Origin: Altibacter lentus
Lineage (GTDB): Bacteria; Bacteroidota; Bacteroidia; Flavobacteriales; Flavobacteriaceae
Length of the DNA: 64,000 nt
Assembly: GCF_000746845.1 (NCBI RefSeq)
Contig: NZ_KN050846.1
Location: 2,062,963-2,126,962, forward strand
Direction: 5' to 3'
In this document: in pieces, positions 8,699-18,054 of the stretch
Layout of the letters: each line of letters opens with the position of its first letter
How positions within the stretch are numbered: the stretch's first letter is position 1
The notes under the pieces: generated by a model
Database searches by the model: none
What the model was told of the DNA's origin: nothing
What the model saw: the letters and a program-made list of their open reading frames with translations, nothing else
Translations under genes and position numbers: made by a program

Positions 8699-9688
8699 TC
8701 AGGACAATAATTTCACCACATCCTTTGCAAAATAAGAAGCGATCACATGGGCTCCGGCTCTTTTAATAGCGGTAAGTTGTTCTAACATCACCGCATCGTG
8801 GTCCAACCATCCTTTCTGGGCGGCAGCCTTTACCATGGCGTATTCCCCACTCACTTGGTAAACTGCTACGGGAACATCTACCGCCTCACGAATATCTCGT
8901 ACAATATCTAAATAGCACAACCCGGGTTTAACCATTACGATATCGGCGCCTTCCTGTATGTCCATGAGCGTCTCTTTGATCGCCTCTTTCCTGTTGGCGG
9001 GATCCATTTGGTAGGTTTGCTTGTCTTTGGGTACATGTTGTAAGTTCACCGGCGCCGAATCCAACGCATCCCTGAAAGGCCCGTAAAATGCCGAGGCGTA
9101 TTTAGCGCTGTAGCTCATGATACCTGTATCGTGAAATCCTTCATCTTCGAGTAGTGAGCGAATTTCAAAGATGCGCCCGTCCATCATATCGCTGGGCGCA
9201 ACGAAATCGGCACCGGCTTTTGCATGCGAAAGTGCCATTTCGGCAAGGACTGCATTGGTGTCATCGTTCACGATACTTCCTTCGGAAACGATCCCGTCAT
9301 GGCCAAATTGTGAATACGGATCCAAGGCCACGTCGGTCATTACCAGCATGTCCGGGACTGCGTCTTTCACGGTTTTTATGGCACGTTGCATAAGTCCTTC
9401 GGCGTTGAGGGCTTCTTTTCCGGTGTTGTCTTTAAGCTTTTCGGGAACCTTTACAAACAACAGCACCGAGCTCAATCCCAGCGAAGCCAGCTCTTTCACC
9501 TCGTGTGCTAAAAGGTCCAGACTGTACCGGTAATAGTTAGGCATGGACGCGATCTCTTCTTTGATGCCTTTTCCTTCCACTACAAAGAGAGGAACTAAGA
9601 AATCTTTAGGTGAAAGGATAGTCTCTCGTACCAGACTTCTAATGGTTTCGGAGGTTCGTAATCTTCTGTTTCTTCTTAATGGGTACAT
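8699..9688 (-). CDS. hemB: Porphobilinogen synthase (delta-aminolevulinate dehydratase)
   Basis: 329 residues, full length. It condenses two 5-aminolevulinate molecules to porphobilinogen in the cytoplasm. Both Schiff-base lysines are visible: K196 in SYSAKYASAFYG and K254 in VMVKPG. The metal loop near residue 118 reads TDVALDPYSQFGHDG with Asp in place of the zinc cysteines, so this is the zinc-independent, Mg-type enzyme. It is the last gene of the minus-strand heme operon, 76 bases after hemF. Confidence 0.96.
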   Translation of the reverse strand: MYPLRRNRRLRTSETIRSLVRETILSPKDFLVPLFVVEGKGIKEEIASMPNYYRYSLDLLAHEVKELASLGLSSVLLFVKVPEKLKDNTGKEALNAEGLMQRAIKTVKDAVPDMLVMTDVALDPYSQFGHDGIVSEGSIVNDDTNAVLAEMALSHAKAGADFVAPSDMMDGRIFEIRSLLEDEGFHDTGIMSYSAKYASAFYGPFRDALDSAPVNLQHVPKDKQTYQMDPANRKEAIKETLMDIQEGADIVMVKPGLCYLDIVRDIREAVDVPVAVYQVSGEYAMVKAAAQKGWLDHDAVMLEQLTAIKRAGAHVIASYFAKDVVKLLS

Positions 9689-9764
9689 AATAATTGTTTT
9701 TTTATCTGTTCATGTGATCCTTAAAGGATTGATTCCGGGGAGAACAAACACATGGCCATTTTTA

Positions 9765-10694
9765 TTAATCGATCCACTCACGCGGATGTTTCAGTACTTC
9801 TACTAATTTTTGTTCTTCACTGCCCGGTTCGGGATGGTTGTTATATTTCCACTGCACTACAGGAGGCAAGCTCATCAAGATACTTTCGATCCGGCCGTTG
9901 GTCTTTAGTCCGAACAACGTTCCTTTATCGTGAACGAGATTAAATTCTACATAACGTCCTCGTCGTATCTCTTGCCATTTGCGGTTCGCTTCAGAATAAG
10001 GGAGCTCCTTTCGTTTTTCCACAATTGGCACGTAGCTTTTTAAGAAGCTATTACCCACTTCTGTCACAAAGGCGTACCAATCTTGCATGCTCATGTCATC
10101 GGTTGTTTTCAAATAATCGAAGAACAAACCGCCAATCCCTCTGGCCTCCTCTCTATGCGCATTGTAAAAGTAAGTATCACATCTTTTTTTGTATTGTTCG
10201 TAGAAATCGGGATGATGGTTATCGCAGGCCGCTTTGCACACACTGTGAAAATGCTTTGCGTCCTCTTCAAAAATATAATAGGGGGTGAGATCCTGTCCGC
10301 CACCAAACCATTGTTCTACAATGCTGCCATCTGGGCTATATAATTCAAAATACCGCCAATTAGCATGTACGGTGGGAACAAAAGGATTCTTAGGATGGAG
10401 GACTAAACTCAATCCACACGCAAAGAAGTCGGCGTTGGTCACACCAAAGTACTGCTGCATGGATTCCGGCAGCTTGCCGTGCACTTCGCTAATATTCACC
10501 CCGCCTTTTTCAAACACGGCACCGTTCTCGATCACTCTGCTTCGGCCACCGCCCCCTCCGGTGTTAAGTCCGGAACTATCATCGGGTCGCTCCCAAGGAT
10601 CCTCGGTAAACGTAGCAACGCCATCAATCGCTTCAAGTGAAGTAGTTATGGTATCCTGAAGGGAGCGTATGTATGCGACAAATTGTTCTTTCAT
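9765..10694 (-). CDS. hemF: Oxygen-dependent coproporphyrinogen III oxidase
   Basis: 309 residues, typical for HemF. It oxidatively decarboxylates two propionates of coproporphyrinogen III to vinyls using O2. Recognisable blocks are GGGGRSRVIENGAVFEKGGVN near residue 48, the LTPYYIFEEDAKHFH segment near residue 140, and KRRGRYVEFNLVHDRGT-like sequence near residue 235 (here RRGRYVEFNLVHDKGT). Use of HemF fits an aerobic organism; no HemN is seen in this window. Its start overlaps the EI24 gene stop by four bases. Confidence 0.96.
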   Translation of the reverse strand: MKEQFVAYIRSLQDTITTSLEAIDGVATFTEDPWERPDDSSGLNTGGGGGRSRVIENGAVFEKGGVNISEVHGKLPESMQQYFGVTNADFFACGLSLVLHPKNPFVPTVHANWRYFELYSPDGSIVEQWFGGGQDLTPYYIFEEDAKHFHSVCKAACDNHHPDFYEQYKKRCDTYFYNAHREEARGIGGLFFDYLKTTDDMSMQDWYAFVTEVGNSFLKSYVPIVEKRKELPYSEANRKWQEIRRGRYVEFNLVHDKGTLFGLKTNGRIESILMSLPPVVQWKYNNHPEPGSEEQKLVEVLKHPREWID

Positions 10695-11467
10695 TTCGGT
10701 AGGTTTTGTGTGGACTTATTAGGAGAAAACCGCTCGTGTTCTCTTAAGATAGCAATGGTTTCTGTACTAGCTGCCGTAACCGATAAAGGAAGCACAAGGA
10801 TAATTCCAAGCACAGGGATGAATAACATCGCCATAAAGACGATCCCGTTCCCAATGGCAATTCCACGATGTTTCTTGACAAAGCGTATACTTTCGGTGTA
10901 GGAAAAATGACGTTCCAAAGTGTAGTCCATATTTCCGAAGCCGGCATAGAAGGATTGAACCAAAAACAGAAGGAAGGCAGCAACAACGCCTATTACCGGG
11001 ATAAGGCCCAGCAAAAGAATAGGGATAGAAAGGAGTAGCTCCATGCCTAAATTTCGAACATTGATCCTTATTCCTCGCCATAACTGACTCGCATTACCGG
11101 TATTTCTGTGGCTATGCGTTACGCCCATGAGATGCGCTTCAATTTTTTCAGAAACAGGAGACATAAAAGGGGCGCTCATCGCCATGACAATATGTTTGTA
11201 TAAAATAAGTCCTAAGGCAACAATGAGCACTGCTGCCAGTATTTCGCTTATGGTACGAACGACTTCTGCACCCCATTCCCACACCCAGGCCAAAGAGAGG
11301 AATGCTCCCAGATTGTCCGAAAGCCCCCATGCCGAAAATCCAATGAGCAATGCAGTAAAAAAACTAATGACCATGGGGACAGCGAAATAGCGCCACAGAT
11401 TTAGTTTGTTGATGAGCGGCCAAGCCGTTCGGTATGCCTGTATACCTTTTAAGATGTTTCGGATCAT
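10691..11467 (-). CDS. EI24-domain (CysZ-like) membrane protein in the heme operon
   Basis: 258 residues with about five to six hydrophobic helices; two cover residues 30-55 and 73-95, and two more lie in the C-terminal third. The pattern matches the EI24 family (PF07264), which includes the sulfate transporter CysZ. I see no residues that settle a substrate. It sits between the DUF6973-like gene and hemF with four-base overlaps on both sides, so it is translated together with heme enzymes. A role in moving a heme precursor or in membrane attachment is possible but is only inference from context. Confidence 0.75.
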   Translation of the reverse strand: MIRNILKGIQAYRTAWPLINKLNLWRYFAVPMVISFFTALLIGFSAWGLSDNLGAFLSLAWVWEWGAEVVRTISEILAAVLIVALGLILYKHIVMAMSAPFMSPVSEKIEAHLMGVTHSHRNTGNASQLWRGIRINVRNLGMELLLSIPILLLGLIPVIGVVAAFLLFLVQSFYAGFGNMDYTLERHFSYTESIRFVKKHRGIAIGNGIVFMAMLFIPVLGIILVLPLSVTAASTETIAILREHERFSPNKSTQNLPK

Positions 11468-11952
11468 AATTCTACGATGTAAACCAATTCATTTTTGGGG
11501 TAATTTCTGCTTTCGGGGGTAATTTTTACTGCTTTTTGGGTTTTTTCAGAGAAAAAAGATACTATTTCTTCTTGTTTTAACAGAATATTGGAATGGAATT
11601 CACGGCGTCCTATCTCATTATTGTGTAAATCCATTTTTTCGTCGATAATTGCGTTTTGAGTCACTTTTTCATATAAAGTTGTCACTTTTTTTGCCCAAAC
11701 GACTGCTTTTTGTTTGTTTTCGGCTATTTTATAATGTTCATGGCAGATCAAATAATTCCAAAGGGCATGTCGAAATGCGTTTCCTTTTGTGCTCTTATGA
11801 TGTGCTTTTCCATACAACCTGTCACAAATGTCCATGGTTTTTCGCGTGGCACGCAGGGTAGGACCAATTAAGCGCGGTCTGCTTAAAAAAAGAAGGGACA
11901 ACTTCCATAGTTGGCCTATACTCAATTTTTGTATGCGCGCCCAAATTGTCAC
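11464..11952 (-). CDS. DUF6973-like small protein in the heme operon
   Basis: 162 residues, basic N-terminus, no clear signal peptide. The central block [17 protein letters not shown] (about residues 58-74), followed by [10 protein letters not shown], resembles DUF6973 proteins, which carry a conserved DAFRHAYWN motif. The repeated His, Asn and Arg residues look like an active or metal site, but no activity is known to me. It overlaps hemE upstream and the EI24 gene downstream by four bases each (ATGA-type), so it is tightly co-translated with heme genes. Confidence 0.65.
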   Translation of the reverse strand: MTIWARIQKLSIGQLWKLSLLFLSRPRLIGPTLRATRKTMDICDRLYGKAHHKSTKGNAFRHALWNYLICHEHYKIAENKQKAVVWAKKVTTLYEKVTQNAIIDEKMDLHNNEIGRREFHSNILLKQEEIVSFFSEKTQKAVKITPESRNYPKNELVYIVEL

Positions 11953-12980
11953 ACTTCAGCCTTATACTCTTTTACGGCTTCTATAAAGGCCCCGGCATTT
12001 TCCAAAGGAATATTTGGCAGGATCCCATGCCCCAGATTTACGATATAACGGTCTTTTCCAAAGTCATTGATCATTTGTGTAACCATTTTCTTTATTTCTG
12101 AAGGAGGGCTGAACAATCTGGTGGGATCGAAATTTCCTTGCAATGTAATGTTACCGCCTGTTAGATATCTGGCATTGCGGGCAGAACAGGTCCAGTCGAC
12201 ACCCAGAGCTGCGGCACCACTTTTGGCCATAGTATCTAAGGCGAACCAACACCCTTTTCCAAAGGCTATTACCGGGGTTTCGTCTTTTAAAGCATCAATG
12301 ATCTGTTGGATATATTTCCAGCTGAATTCTTGATAATCGGTGGGCGATAACATGCCTCCCCAACTGTCAAACACTTGAACAGCATTCACTCCTGCTTTCA
12401 CTTTTTCTTTTAGGTAGTGAATGGTCGTATCTGTGATTCTTTGAAGCAGTTCGTGTGCAACCGCAGGCTGTGTAAAACAAAATTCCTTGGCTTTGTCAAA
12501 ATTCTTACTTCCCTGCCCTTGAACACAATAGCACAGAATGGTCCACGGACTACCGGCAAAACCGATCAACGGGATCTCATCGTTCAATTTTTCCTTTGTC
12601 ATTTTTATAGCCTCCATGACGTAGCCAAGCGTCTCATTAATATCCGGTACGATCACCCTGTCCAGGTCTTTTTGAGAACGGATAGGTTCCGGGAGCCAGG
12701 GACCTACACCCGGTTTCATCTCTACGTGAATGTTCATCGCTTGTGGGATCACTAGGATGTCACTGAACAAAATAGCGGCGTCCATGCCGTATCTGCGAAT
12801 AGGCTGCACCGTGATCTCGCTAGCAAGTTCAGGGGTTTGACACCTCGTGAAAAAATCGTATTTGGCTTTTATTTCCTGAAACTCCGGCAGGTACCTTCCG
12901 GCTTGTCGCATCATCCAAACCGGAGGTCGGTCCACAGTTTCACCGCGAAGCGCTTTTAAAAATAGATCGTTCTTAATCAT
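11949..12980 (-). CDS. hemE: Uroporphyrinogen decarboxylase
   Basis: 343 residues, normal length. It removes four acetate carboxyl groups from uroporphyrinogen III to give coproporphyrinogen III. Diagnostic N-terminal motif [15 protein letters not shown] (about residues 19-33), with the substrate-binding Arg, and [12 protein letters not shown] near residue 140 are present, as are [10 protein letters not shown] and the C-terminal NLGHGILP. It lies seven bases after hemD. Confidence 0.96.
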   Translation of the reverse strand: MIKNDLFLKALRGETVDRPPVWMMRQAGRYLPEFQEIKAKYDFFTRCQTPELASEITVQPIRRYGMDAAILFSDILVIPQAMNIHVEMKPGVGPWLPEPIRSQKDLDRVIVPDINETLGYVMEAIKMTKEKLNDEIPLIGFAGSPWTILCYCVQGQGSKNFDKAKEFCFTQPAVAHELLQRITDTTIHYLKEKVKAGVNAVQVFDSWGGMLSPTDYQEFSWKYIQQIIDALKDETPVIAFGKGCWFALDTMAKSGAAALGVDWTCSARNARYLTGGNITLQGNFDPTRLFSPPSEIKKMVTQMINDFGKDRYIVNLGHGILPNIPLENAGAFIEAVKEYKAEV

Positions 12981-12987
12981 ATTGTAA

Positions 12988-13674
12988 TTACTTCTTTTCT
13001 AATTCTTTTAAGGTTTTTACCGCTTTCGCGATCACACTTTCCACCGAAGTTGTAGTTGCCACTACAACGTGTTCTGTATATTTTTTTGCTTCGGAAGCGG
13101 TCGTCTTTCCAATACAGATCGCAATACCGGTGCTCAATTCATTTTGTTGCACGAAACTTCGAACCCCACTCGGGCTAAAAAACAGGATTCCGTCGAAATT
13201 TTGATGGAATTGCTTCAAATTTAGCTCAGTTTTATATGCTTTTATCTCAAAAAGGGTCATTTTCGCCTTTTTCAAGGTTGCAGGAAGTTCTTCGAGGCGT
13301 TCTGTTCCGCAGAAAAAATAAAACGCTTCGTTTTTGTGGGTTTTTACTAAATATTCGGCTAATTCTGAAGCATATTGAGCTGTTTTAGTCACTTTTTGCC
13401 CATTTTTGGCTAAAAGCATCGTTGTCGATTCACCTACGGAAAAACAATTTTCAATGTTGTTATCAAAAAGGTCAGGGCGATGGATTTTTATCGCTTTTAT
13501 GGCATTTTTACTTGAAAAAATGGCATTTTTGATACTTTTGGGTGCAGAAAAGTTTAAAATTTGAATTTTTATGGCATTGTATTCCACCAATCCGAATCCA
13601 GCCCCCAAGAACAATTCTTTTTGAGCGACCGAAAGTTTTTTCGTAGAAAGTATGGTACCATTATTTTGACTCAT
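12988..13674 (-). CDS. hemD: Uroporphyrinogen-III synthase
   Basis: 228 residues. The family is poorly conserved; assignment rests on two alpha/beta lobes (residues about 1-35 with 165-215, and 40-160), the [10 protein letters not shown] segment near residue 152, the [13 protein letters not shown] block near residue 170, and the position directly after hemC. It cyclises and inverts ring D of hydroxymethylbilane. Its start lies 14 bases inside the end of hemC, so the two are translationally coupled. The sequence is Lys/Phe-rich compared with neighbours. Confidence 0.88.
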   Translation of the reverse strand: MSQNNGTILSTKKLSVAQKELFLGAGFGLVEYNAIKIQILNFSAPKSIKNAIFSSKNAIKAIKIHRPDLFDNNIENCFSVGESTTMLLAKNGQKVTKTAQYASELAEYLVKTHKNEAFYFFCGTERLEELPATLKKAKMTLFEIKAYKTELNLKQFHQNFDGILFFSPSGVRSFVQQNELSTGIAICIGKTTASEAKKYTEHVVVATTTSVESVIAKAVKTLKELEKK

Positions 13675-14572
13675 TCTTTATCTGTTTCATCAATTCCGCC
13701 CCACCATTTTTCAATACTTCTTCTGCACATCTCCTTCCGAAGTGATCACAAGCCTCTATTTCGGCATCTTTTTCGATCTCTATTTTGGTCGTACCGTCCA
13801 AGGAGAATAGCACCCCCTTAAAGCGTAACGTAGTGTTTGAAATTTGAGCGAACGCACCTATAGGAGCCGTACAGCCGCCCTCCAAAACATTGAGGAATTC
13901 TCTTTCAATATGAGTACACAAGGCTGAATCCTTGTGATTAAGTTGTACTGTGGCATCGCGACAGAAGGTATCTTTTTCAAGGGCAACCACGACCATGGCA
14001 CCTTGCGCCGGAGCAGGGACCATCCAGTCTAAGGGCATATAATCTTTAGGAAGCAAATCAATTCGTTCTAAACCTGCTTTCGCAAAAATGGCGCCTTGCC
14101 AAGGCTCATTTTTCAGCTTCTGTAATCGAGTGTTTACATTCCCGCGTAGATCCACCACTTTATGATGCGGATAACGGTGGAGCCACTGTGCTTTTCGGCG
14201 AAGGCTTCCTGTGGCAATTGTGGCAGGAGCTTCTGCATTGAAAGCCCCTTTTGTAAGCAAAATATCTTTTGAGGAAGCGCGCTGCAGAACAGCGGTTTGT
14301 ACGATTCCTTTTGGCAATATGGTGGGAACATCTTTCATGCTGTGAACTGCGATATCTACTGTTCCGTTCAGCATAGCAACATCCAACGTCTTGGTGAAGA
14401 TGCCCGTGATCCCCATCTCATATAAAGGTTTGTCCAAAACGAGATCGCCGGTCGATTTTACAGGAACCAACTGCGTAGTATAGCCCAGCTCCTGCAATTG
14501 TGACTGGACCGTTTCAGCCTGCCATAAAGCTAACTGGCTGTCTCTTGTTCCAATTCGAATGGTTTTGTTCAC
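13661..14572 (-). CDS. hemC: Hydroxymethylbilane synthase (porphobilinogen deaminase)
   Basis: 303 residues. It polymerises four porphobilinogens to hydroxymethylbilane on a dipyrromethane cofactor. The cofactor-attachment site is Cys234 in LEGGCTAPIGAF. The N-terminal RIGTRDSQLALWQAE, the VHSMKDVP block (about 77-84) and GSLRRKAQ (about 122-129) with the substrate-binding arginines are all intact. It overlaps hemA by four bases and hemD by 14. Confidence 0.96.
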   Translation of the reverse strand: MNKTIRIGTRDSQLALWQAETVQSQLQELGYTTQLVPVKSTGDLVLDKPLYEMGITGIFTKTLDVAMLNGTVDIAVHSMKDVPTILPKGIVQTAVLQRASSKDILLTKGAFNAEAPATIATGSLRRKAQWLHRYPHHKVVDLRGNVNTRLQKLKNEPWQGAIFAKAGLERIDLLPKDYMPLDWMVPAPAQGAMVVVALEKDTFCRDATVQLNHKDSALCTHIEREFLNVLEGGCTAPIGAFAQISNTTLRFKGVLFSLDGTTKIEIEKDAEIEACDHFGRRCAEEVLKNGGAELMKQIKNESK

Positions 14573-15840
14573 GCCTCTGCGGTTGAAAGTTGAAAGACTT
14601 GTTTGATCAATTCGACACTCTCCGGAGTGGAGATGGAATCGTTCTTAAGATGGTTGGCAAAATGTGTGGTGATCTTTTGGATGATCCTGTTACTAATGAT
14701 CTCGGCCTGTTCTTCGTTGAAATTATCGATTTTCTTTCGCTGAAAATCGATCTCACCGGCCTTGATCTCTGCCAGCTTCGATTTTAAAGCTTTAATAGTA
14801 GGAGCGAATTTCCTGTTCTCTGCCCAATTGTTAAAATCGGTCATAATTTCCTCTATGATCGCTTCTGCCATAGGGATTTGCTGCGCCCGTCTTTCTAAGG
14901 TCTTGTCGGTTACGGAAGCAAGATTGTCTAAGTGGACCAAAGTGACCAAAGGATTCTTGGTAACGTCTTCTGAAACATTCTTCGGAATGGAAAGGTCCAA
15001 AACAAGTAATGGCTTTTTTAAGAATAACAGTTCCTTTGAAATGGTAGGATGTTGTGCTCCTGTGGCGACAATAAGAATATCACTTTGTGCGATCTCACTT
15101 TGAATATTCGCGTAATCTTTTACAACCAAATTAAACTTTCCGGCGATCTTTTCGGCCTTGTTCTTTGTACGGTTGATTAAGGTGATATGTTCGTTTTTGG
15201 TGTGTTTTATAAGGTTTTCACACGTATTTCGTCCAATTTTTCCGGTTCCGAAGAGTAAAATGTTCTTTTCTGAAACATAAGGAACACGAGCCATAATGTA
15301 TTGTACTGCGGCAAAACTCACTGAAGTAGCCCCGGTAGAGATCTCAGTTTCATTTTTAATACGTTTACTGGCCTGGATCACGGCATTGGCTAAACGTTCT
15401 AAAAAAGGATCCATCACACCCATGCTCTTGGAACGTCGAAACCCGTTGCGCAACTGACTAATGATCTCAAAATCGCCAAGGATCTGACTGTCCAGACCGG
15501 TACCAACTTTAAACAGATGGCTCACCGCATCCTTGTTCTTGTGAATATATGCCACTTTCTCAAACTCCTCTACCGTACCATTGGTGTGCTGGCACAAGAG
15601 TTTTATAAGTTGAAAGGGATGCTGGGCAATTCCGTAGAGCTCGGTTCGATTACACGTAGAAATGACGCTCAAAGATACTATGCCTTCCTCCTTGGCTTGG
15701 GTAAGCATGTTGACCTGAGCTTCTTCAGAAATACTAAAGTGTCCTCTAATTTCTGCATCGGCCTTCTTATAGTTTAACCCGATCGCATAAAAGTTCCCTT
15801 CCGAAGAAAGCGAAGATGTTTTTATACCGTTATTTTTCAT
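14569..15840 (-). CDS. hemA: Glutamyl-tRNA reductase
   Basis: 423 residues. It reduces glutamyl-tRNA(Glu) to glutamate-1-semialdehyde with NADPH, the committed step of C5 heme synthesis. The nucleophile is Cys63 in STCNRTELYG. A Rossmann motif LLFGTGKIGRNTCENL starts near residue 195, and a long C-terminal helical dimerisation region follows residue 310. It is the first gene of the operon, divergent from the AraC regulator with about 190 bases between, and a -7 promoter element lies 12-19 bases upstream of its start. HemL, the next enzyme, is not in this window. Confidence 0.96.
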   Translation of the reverse strand: MKNNGIKTSSLSSEGNFYAIGLNYKKADAEIRGHFSISEEAQVNMLTQAKEEGIVSLSVISTCNRTELYGIAQHPFQLIKLLCQHTNGTVEEFEKVAYIHKNKDAVSHLFKVGTGLDSQILGDFEIISQLRNGFRRSKSMGVMDPFLERLANAVIQASKRIKNETEISTGATSVSFAAVQYIMARVPYVSEKNILLFGTGKIGRNTCENLIKHTKNEHITLINRTKNKAEKIAGKFNLVVKDYANIQSEIAQSDILIVATGAQHPTISKELLFLKKPLLVLDLSIPKNVSEDVTKNPLVTLVHLDNLASVTDKTLERRAQQIPMAEAIIEEIMTDFNNWAENRKFAPTIKALKSKLAEIKAGEIDFQRKKIDNFNEEQAEIISNRIIQKITTHFANHLKNDSISTPESVELIKQVFQLSTAEA

Positions 15841-15851
15841 ACCTGATGGCG

Positions 15852-15859
15852 CAAATGTA
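15852..15859 (-). promoter_or_regulatory. Putative -7 element for the hemA operon
   Basis: TACATTTG on the minus strand matches TAnnTTTG, 12 bases upstream of the hemA start. No clear -33 TTG at the usual distance is visible, so the call is tentative. Confidence 0.45.
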
Positions 15860-15989
15860 ATCGCAATCTAACTTAAAAAATAACGCCAGCGGTATCAATT
15901 ATGTCGTTGGCTGTTAAAATTGCCTAAAAACTGATATTTGTCATGTTTTTATGCTGTAAATTCGCGATTCTAACAATTTTTAGATCATT

Positions 15990-16016
15990 TTTTATTTAGA
16001 GAGATTCTAAATAAAA
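15990..16016 (+). promoter_or_regulatory. Perfect 11-bp-arm inverted repeat upstream of the AraC gene, candidate iron/heme operator
   Basis: TTTTATTTAGA (15990-16000), five-base spacer GAGAT, TCTAAATAAAA (16006-16016), 15 bases before the ATG at 16032. A 25-bp window of it matches the element in front of feoA (37366-37390) at 20 positions, including a full 10-base left arm. It has no following T-run, so an operator is more likely than a terminator. Confidence 0.65.
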
Positions 16017-16031
16017 TAGCTTATCCACCGT

Positions 16032-16922
16032 ATGGAAGTACAAAAAAATGTCGCTCAAAGTTATTATGAAGAAGTATCGGTAGATACTAGTTTTTTTATA
16101 CTAAAATTTAACAATGAAACTATTGACAGCCAAGTGTTTACCCGGGAGATCGGGGCTCACTTCATTCAGTTTCATTTTTGTGTAAAGGGCGCTGCACACT
16201 TTAGCTTTAACGAGGGGACGTACAGCCTGCCCTTGCAAGAGGACAGCTCGTTGTTGTTGTATAATCCGCAACGCGATCTTCCCCTAGACCTTAGGGTGAA
16301 CAGTCAGTCCTGGGTGCTTTCCATGTTGTTACCTATTGAGAAATTCCACAGTCTTTTCTCCAAAGAAGCTAACTACATTCACTTTTTAAGTGATGAGAAT
16401 AAGGATAGGAAGTATTACAAAGATGCTACCATATCACCCTCTATGGCAATTGTGTTGAATCAATTGATGAATTACAACTTACATCCATCCATCAAACCGC
16501 TCTATTTTAAAGCCAAGGCGTACGAATTACTTAGCTTGTACTTCAATCGCCCTGCGGAAGCGAACGTGGAGCAATGTCCTTTTTTGGCAGATGAGGATAA
16601 TGTACTTAAAATAAAAAGGGCGAAGGAGATTATCATTGCACGAATGGCAGAGCCCCCTACCTTACAGGAGTTGGCCGAAGAGATCAAACTGCCCATTAAC
16701 AAATTAAAAGAGGGTTTCAAACAAATCTATGGCGATTCTGTCTTTAGTTTTTTATTCGATTATAAGATGGAAGTGGCCAGACAGCTTTTGGCGTCAGGGA
16801 ATCACAACGTGAATGAAGTCGGACTGAAGGTAGGGTACAGTACGGCAAGTCATTTTATAGCCTCTTTCAAAAAACGGTTTGGGACCACTCCAAAAAAATA
16901 CTTGATGAGCCTTACCGCATAA
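16032..16922 (+). CDS. AraC-family transcriptional regulator next to heme genes
   Basis: 296 residues. The C-terminal 100 residues are the double helix-turn-helix AraC domain (RAKEIIIARMAEPPTLQELAEEI onward, then VGYSTASHFIASFKKRFGTTPKKY as the second HTH and signature). The N-terminal part (about residues 15-150) is a cupin-like or otherwise unassigned sensing domain, HFIQFHFCVKGAAHF being its best-defined strand pair. It lies between the divergent hemA operon and hemH. Together with the inverted repeat in its leader this suggests regulation of heme or iron genes, but the ligand and targets are inference. A possible promoter (TTG at 15907, GATATTTG at 15933, one mismatch) lies upstream. Confidence 0.88.
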   Translation: MEVQKNVAQSYYEEVSVDTSFFILKFNNETIDSQVFTREIGAHFIQFHFCVKGAAHFSFNEGTYSLPLQEDSSLLLYNPQRDLPLDLRVNSQSWVLSMLLPIEKFHSLFSKEANYIHFLSDENKDRKYYKDATISPSMAIVLNQLMNYNLHPSIKPLYFKAKAYELLSLYFNRPAEANVEQCPFLADEDNVLKIKRAKEIIIARMAEPPTLQELAEEIKLPINKLKEGFKQIYGDSVFSFLFDYKMEVARQLLASGNHNVNEVGLKVGYSTASHFIASFKKRFGTTPKKYLMSLTA

Positions 16923-16962
16923 AAATAACTAATGGGCAGATTGGTATTTAATAGGTGTGCGA

Positions 16963-16994
16963 TTTGACGCTTGAATTTTTAAAAACTAATTTTG
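16963..16994 (+). promoter_or_regulatory. Promoter of hemH
   Basis: TTTG (16963-16966), 20-base spacer, TAATTTTG (16987-16994) is a full match to the Bacteroidota -33/-7 consensus. The hemH ATG is 22 bases further on. hemH can therefore be expressed independently of the AraC gene. Confidence 0.7.
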
Positions 16995-17016
16995 TTCCGA
17001 AATAAAGAATAGTACC

Positions 17017-18054
17017 ATGAAAGGAGTCCTCCTTGTAAATCTCGGCTCACCCGACAGCACCAACCCGAAGGATGTTAAAAGATATCTGGATGAATTCTTA
17101 ATGGATCCAAGAGTCATTGATGTTCCTCGGTGGGCTCGTATCTTGTTGGTACGAGGAATCATCCTGAACACACGACCCAAAAAATCGGCTGCTGCTTACG
17201 AACGTATTTGGTGGGAAGAAGGTTCTCCGCTTATTGTCATCTCAGAACGGCTTCAGAAAAAAATACAGGCCCGGACCACAGCACCTATTGCCTTGGCCAT
17301 GCGTTATGGCAGTATGACCTTGAAAAAAGGGCTTCAGGAATTGGTGGACCAGGGGGTAGATGATGTACTTGTAGCACCTTTGTATCCTCAGTTTGCCATG
17401 GCTACAACCGAAACGATCGAAGTTGCCATTGCTGCGCTTAAAAAAGAATTCTTTCCGGAGTTAGAGATCACCTCCCTACCGGCATTCTATCACAAACCCG
17501 AGTATATTGATGTGTTATCGAAAAGCATTTCAGAAACATTAACTAACATAGAATACGATCATCTCCTTTTTAGTTATCACGGGGTTCCCGAACGCCATAT
17601 ACGAAAAAGTGATATTACTAAATCGCATTGTACCATAGACAATAGTTGTTGTATCATGCCCTCTCCGGCGCATCAGTTCTGCTATCGCCACCAGTGTTAT
17701 GAGACCACTCGTTTGGTTTCCGAAAAATTGGATCTCACTCCGGGGACATTCTCTACCTCCTTCCAGTCGCGCTTAGGATTTGATCCTTGGCTTCAACCTT
17801 ATACAGATCGTACCATTGAACGAATGGGGAAAGCAGGAATCAAAAAACTGGTTGTTGTAACACCGGCCTTTGTTAGTGATTGCTTGGAGACCTTAGAGGA
17901 GATCGCTATGGAAGGCGAAGAGATCTTTCACGAGGTAGGGGGTAAGGAATTTACGACCATACCCTGTTTGAACGATCGCGATGACTGGGCAGAGGTTCTT
18001 ACCGGCTGGATAGATGAATGGCGCATCGTGGATGTTAAATCAGCAATTGCTTAA
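17017..18054 (+). CDS. hemH: Ferrochelatase
   Basis: 345 residues. It inserts Fe2+ into protoporphyrin IX to make protoheme. N-terminal GVLLVNLGSPDS, the metal-site His188 in SYHGVPERH and the acidic CLETLEEI near residue 289 are present. A cysteine-rich stretch between residues 205 and 227 (C205, C211, C212, C222, C227) occupies the region after the SYHG motif; some bacterial ferrochelatases bind a [2Fe-2S] cluster with internal cysteines, but whether this one does is unknown. It has its own promoter at 16963 and its stop codon overlaps the MATE start by one base. Confidence 0.96.
   Translation: MKGVLLVNLGSPDSTNPKDVKRYLDEFLMDPRVIDVPRWARILLVRGIILNTRPKKSAAAYERIWWEEGSPLIVISERLQKKIQARTTAPIALAMRYGSMTLKKGLQELVDQGVDDVLVAPLYPQFAMATTETIEVAIAALKKEFFPELEITSLPAFYHKPEYIDVLSKSISETLTNIEYDHLLFSYHGVPERHIRKSDITKSHCTIDNSCCIMPSPAHQFCYRHQCYETTRLVSEKLDLTPGTFSTSFQSRLGFDPWLQPYTDRTIERMGKAGIKKLVVVTPAFVSDCLETLEEIAMEGEEIFHEVGGKEFTTIPCLNDRDDWAEVLTGWIDEWRIVDVKSAIA

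Noticed and set aside
15841-16031. Transcription attenuator formed by the AraC-leader hairpin
   Set aside because: No T-run follows the repeat and the stem is nearly all A/T, so a protein-binding site is the simpler reading.
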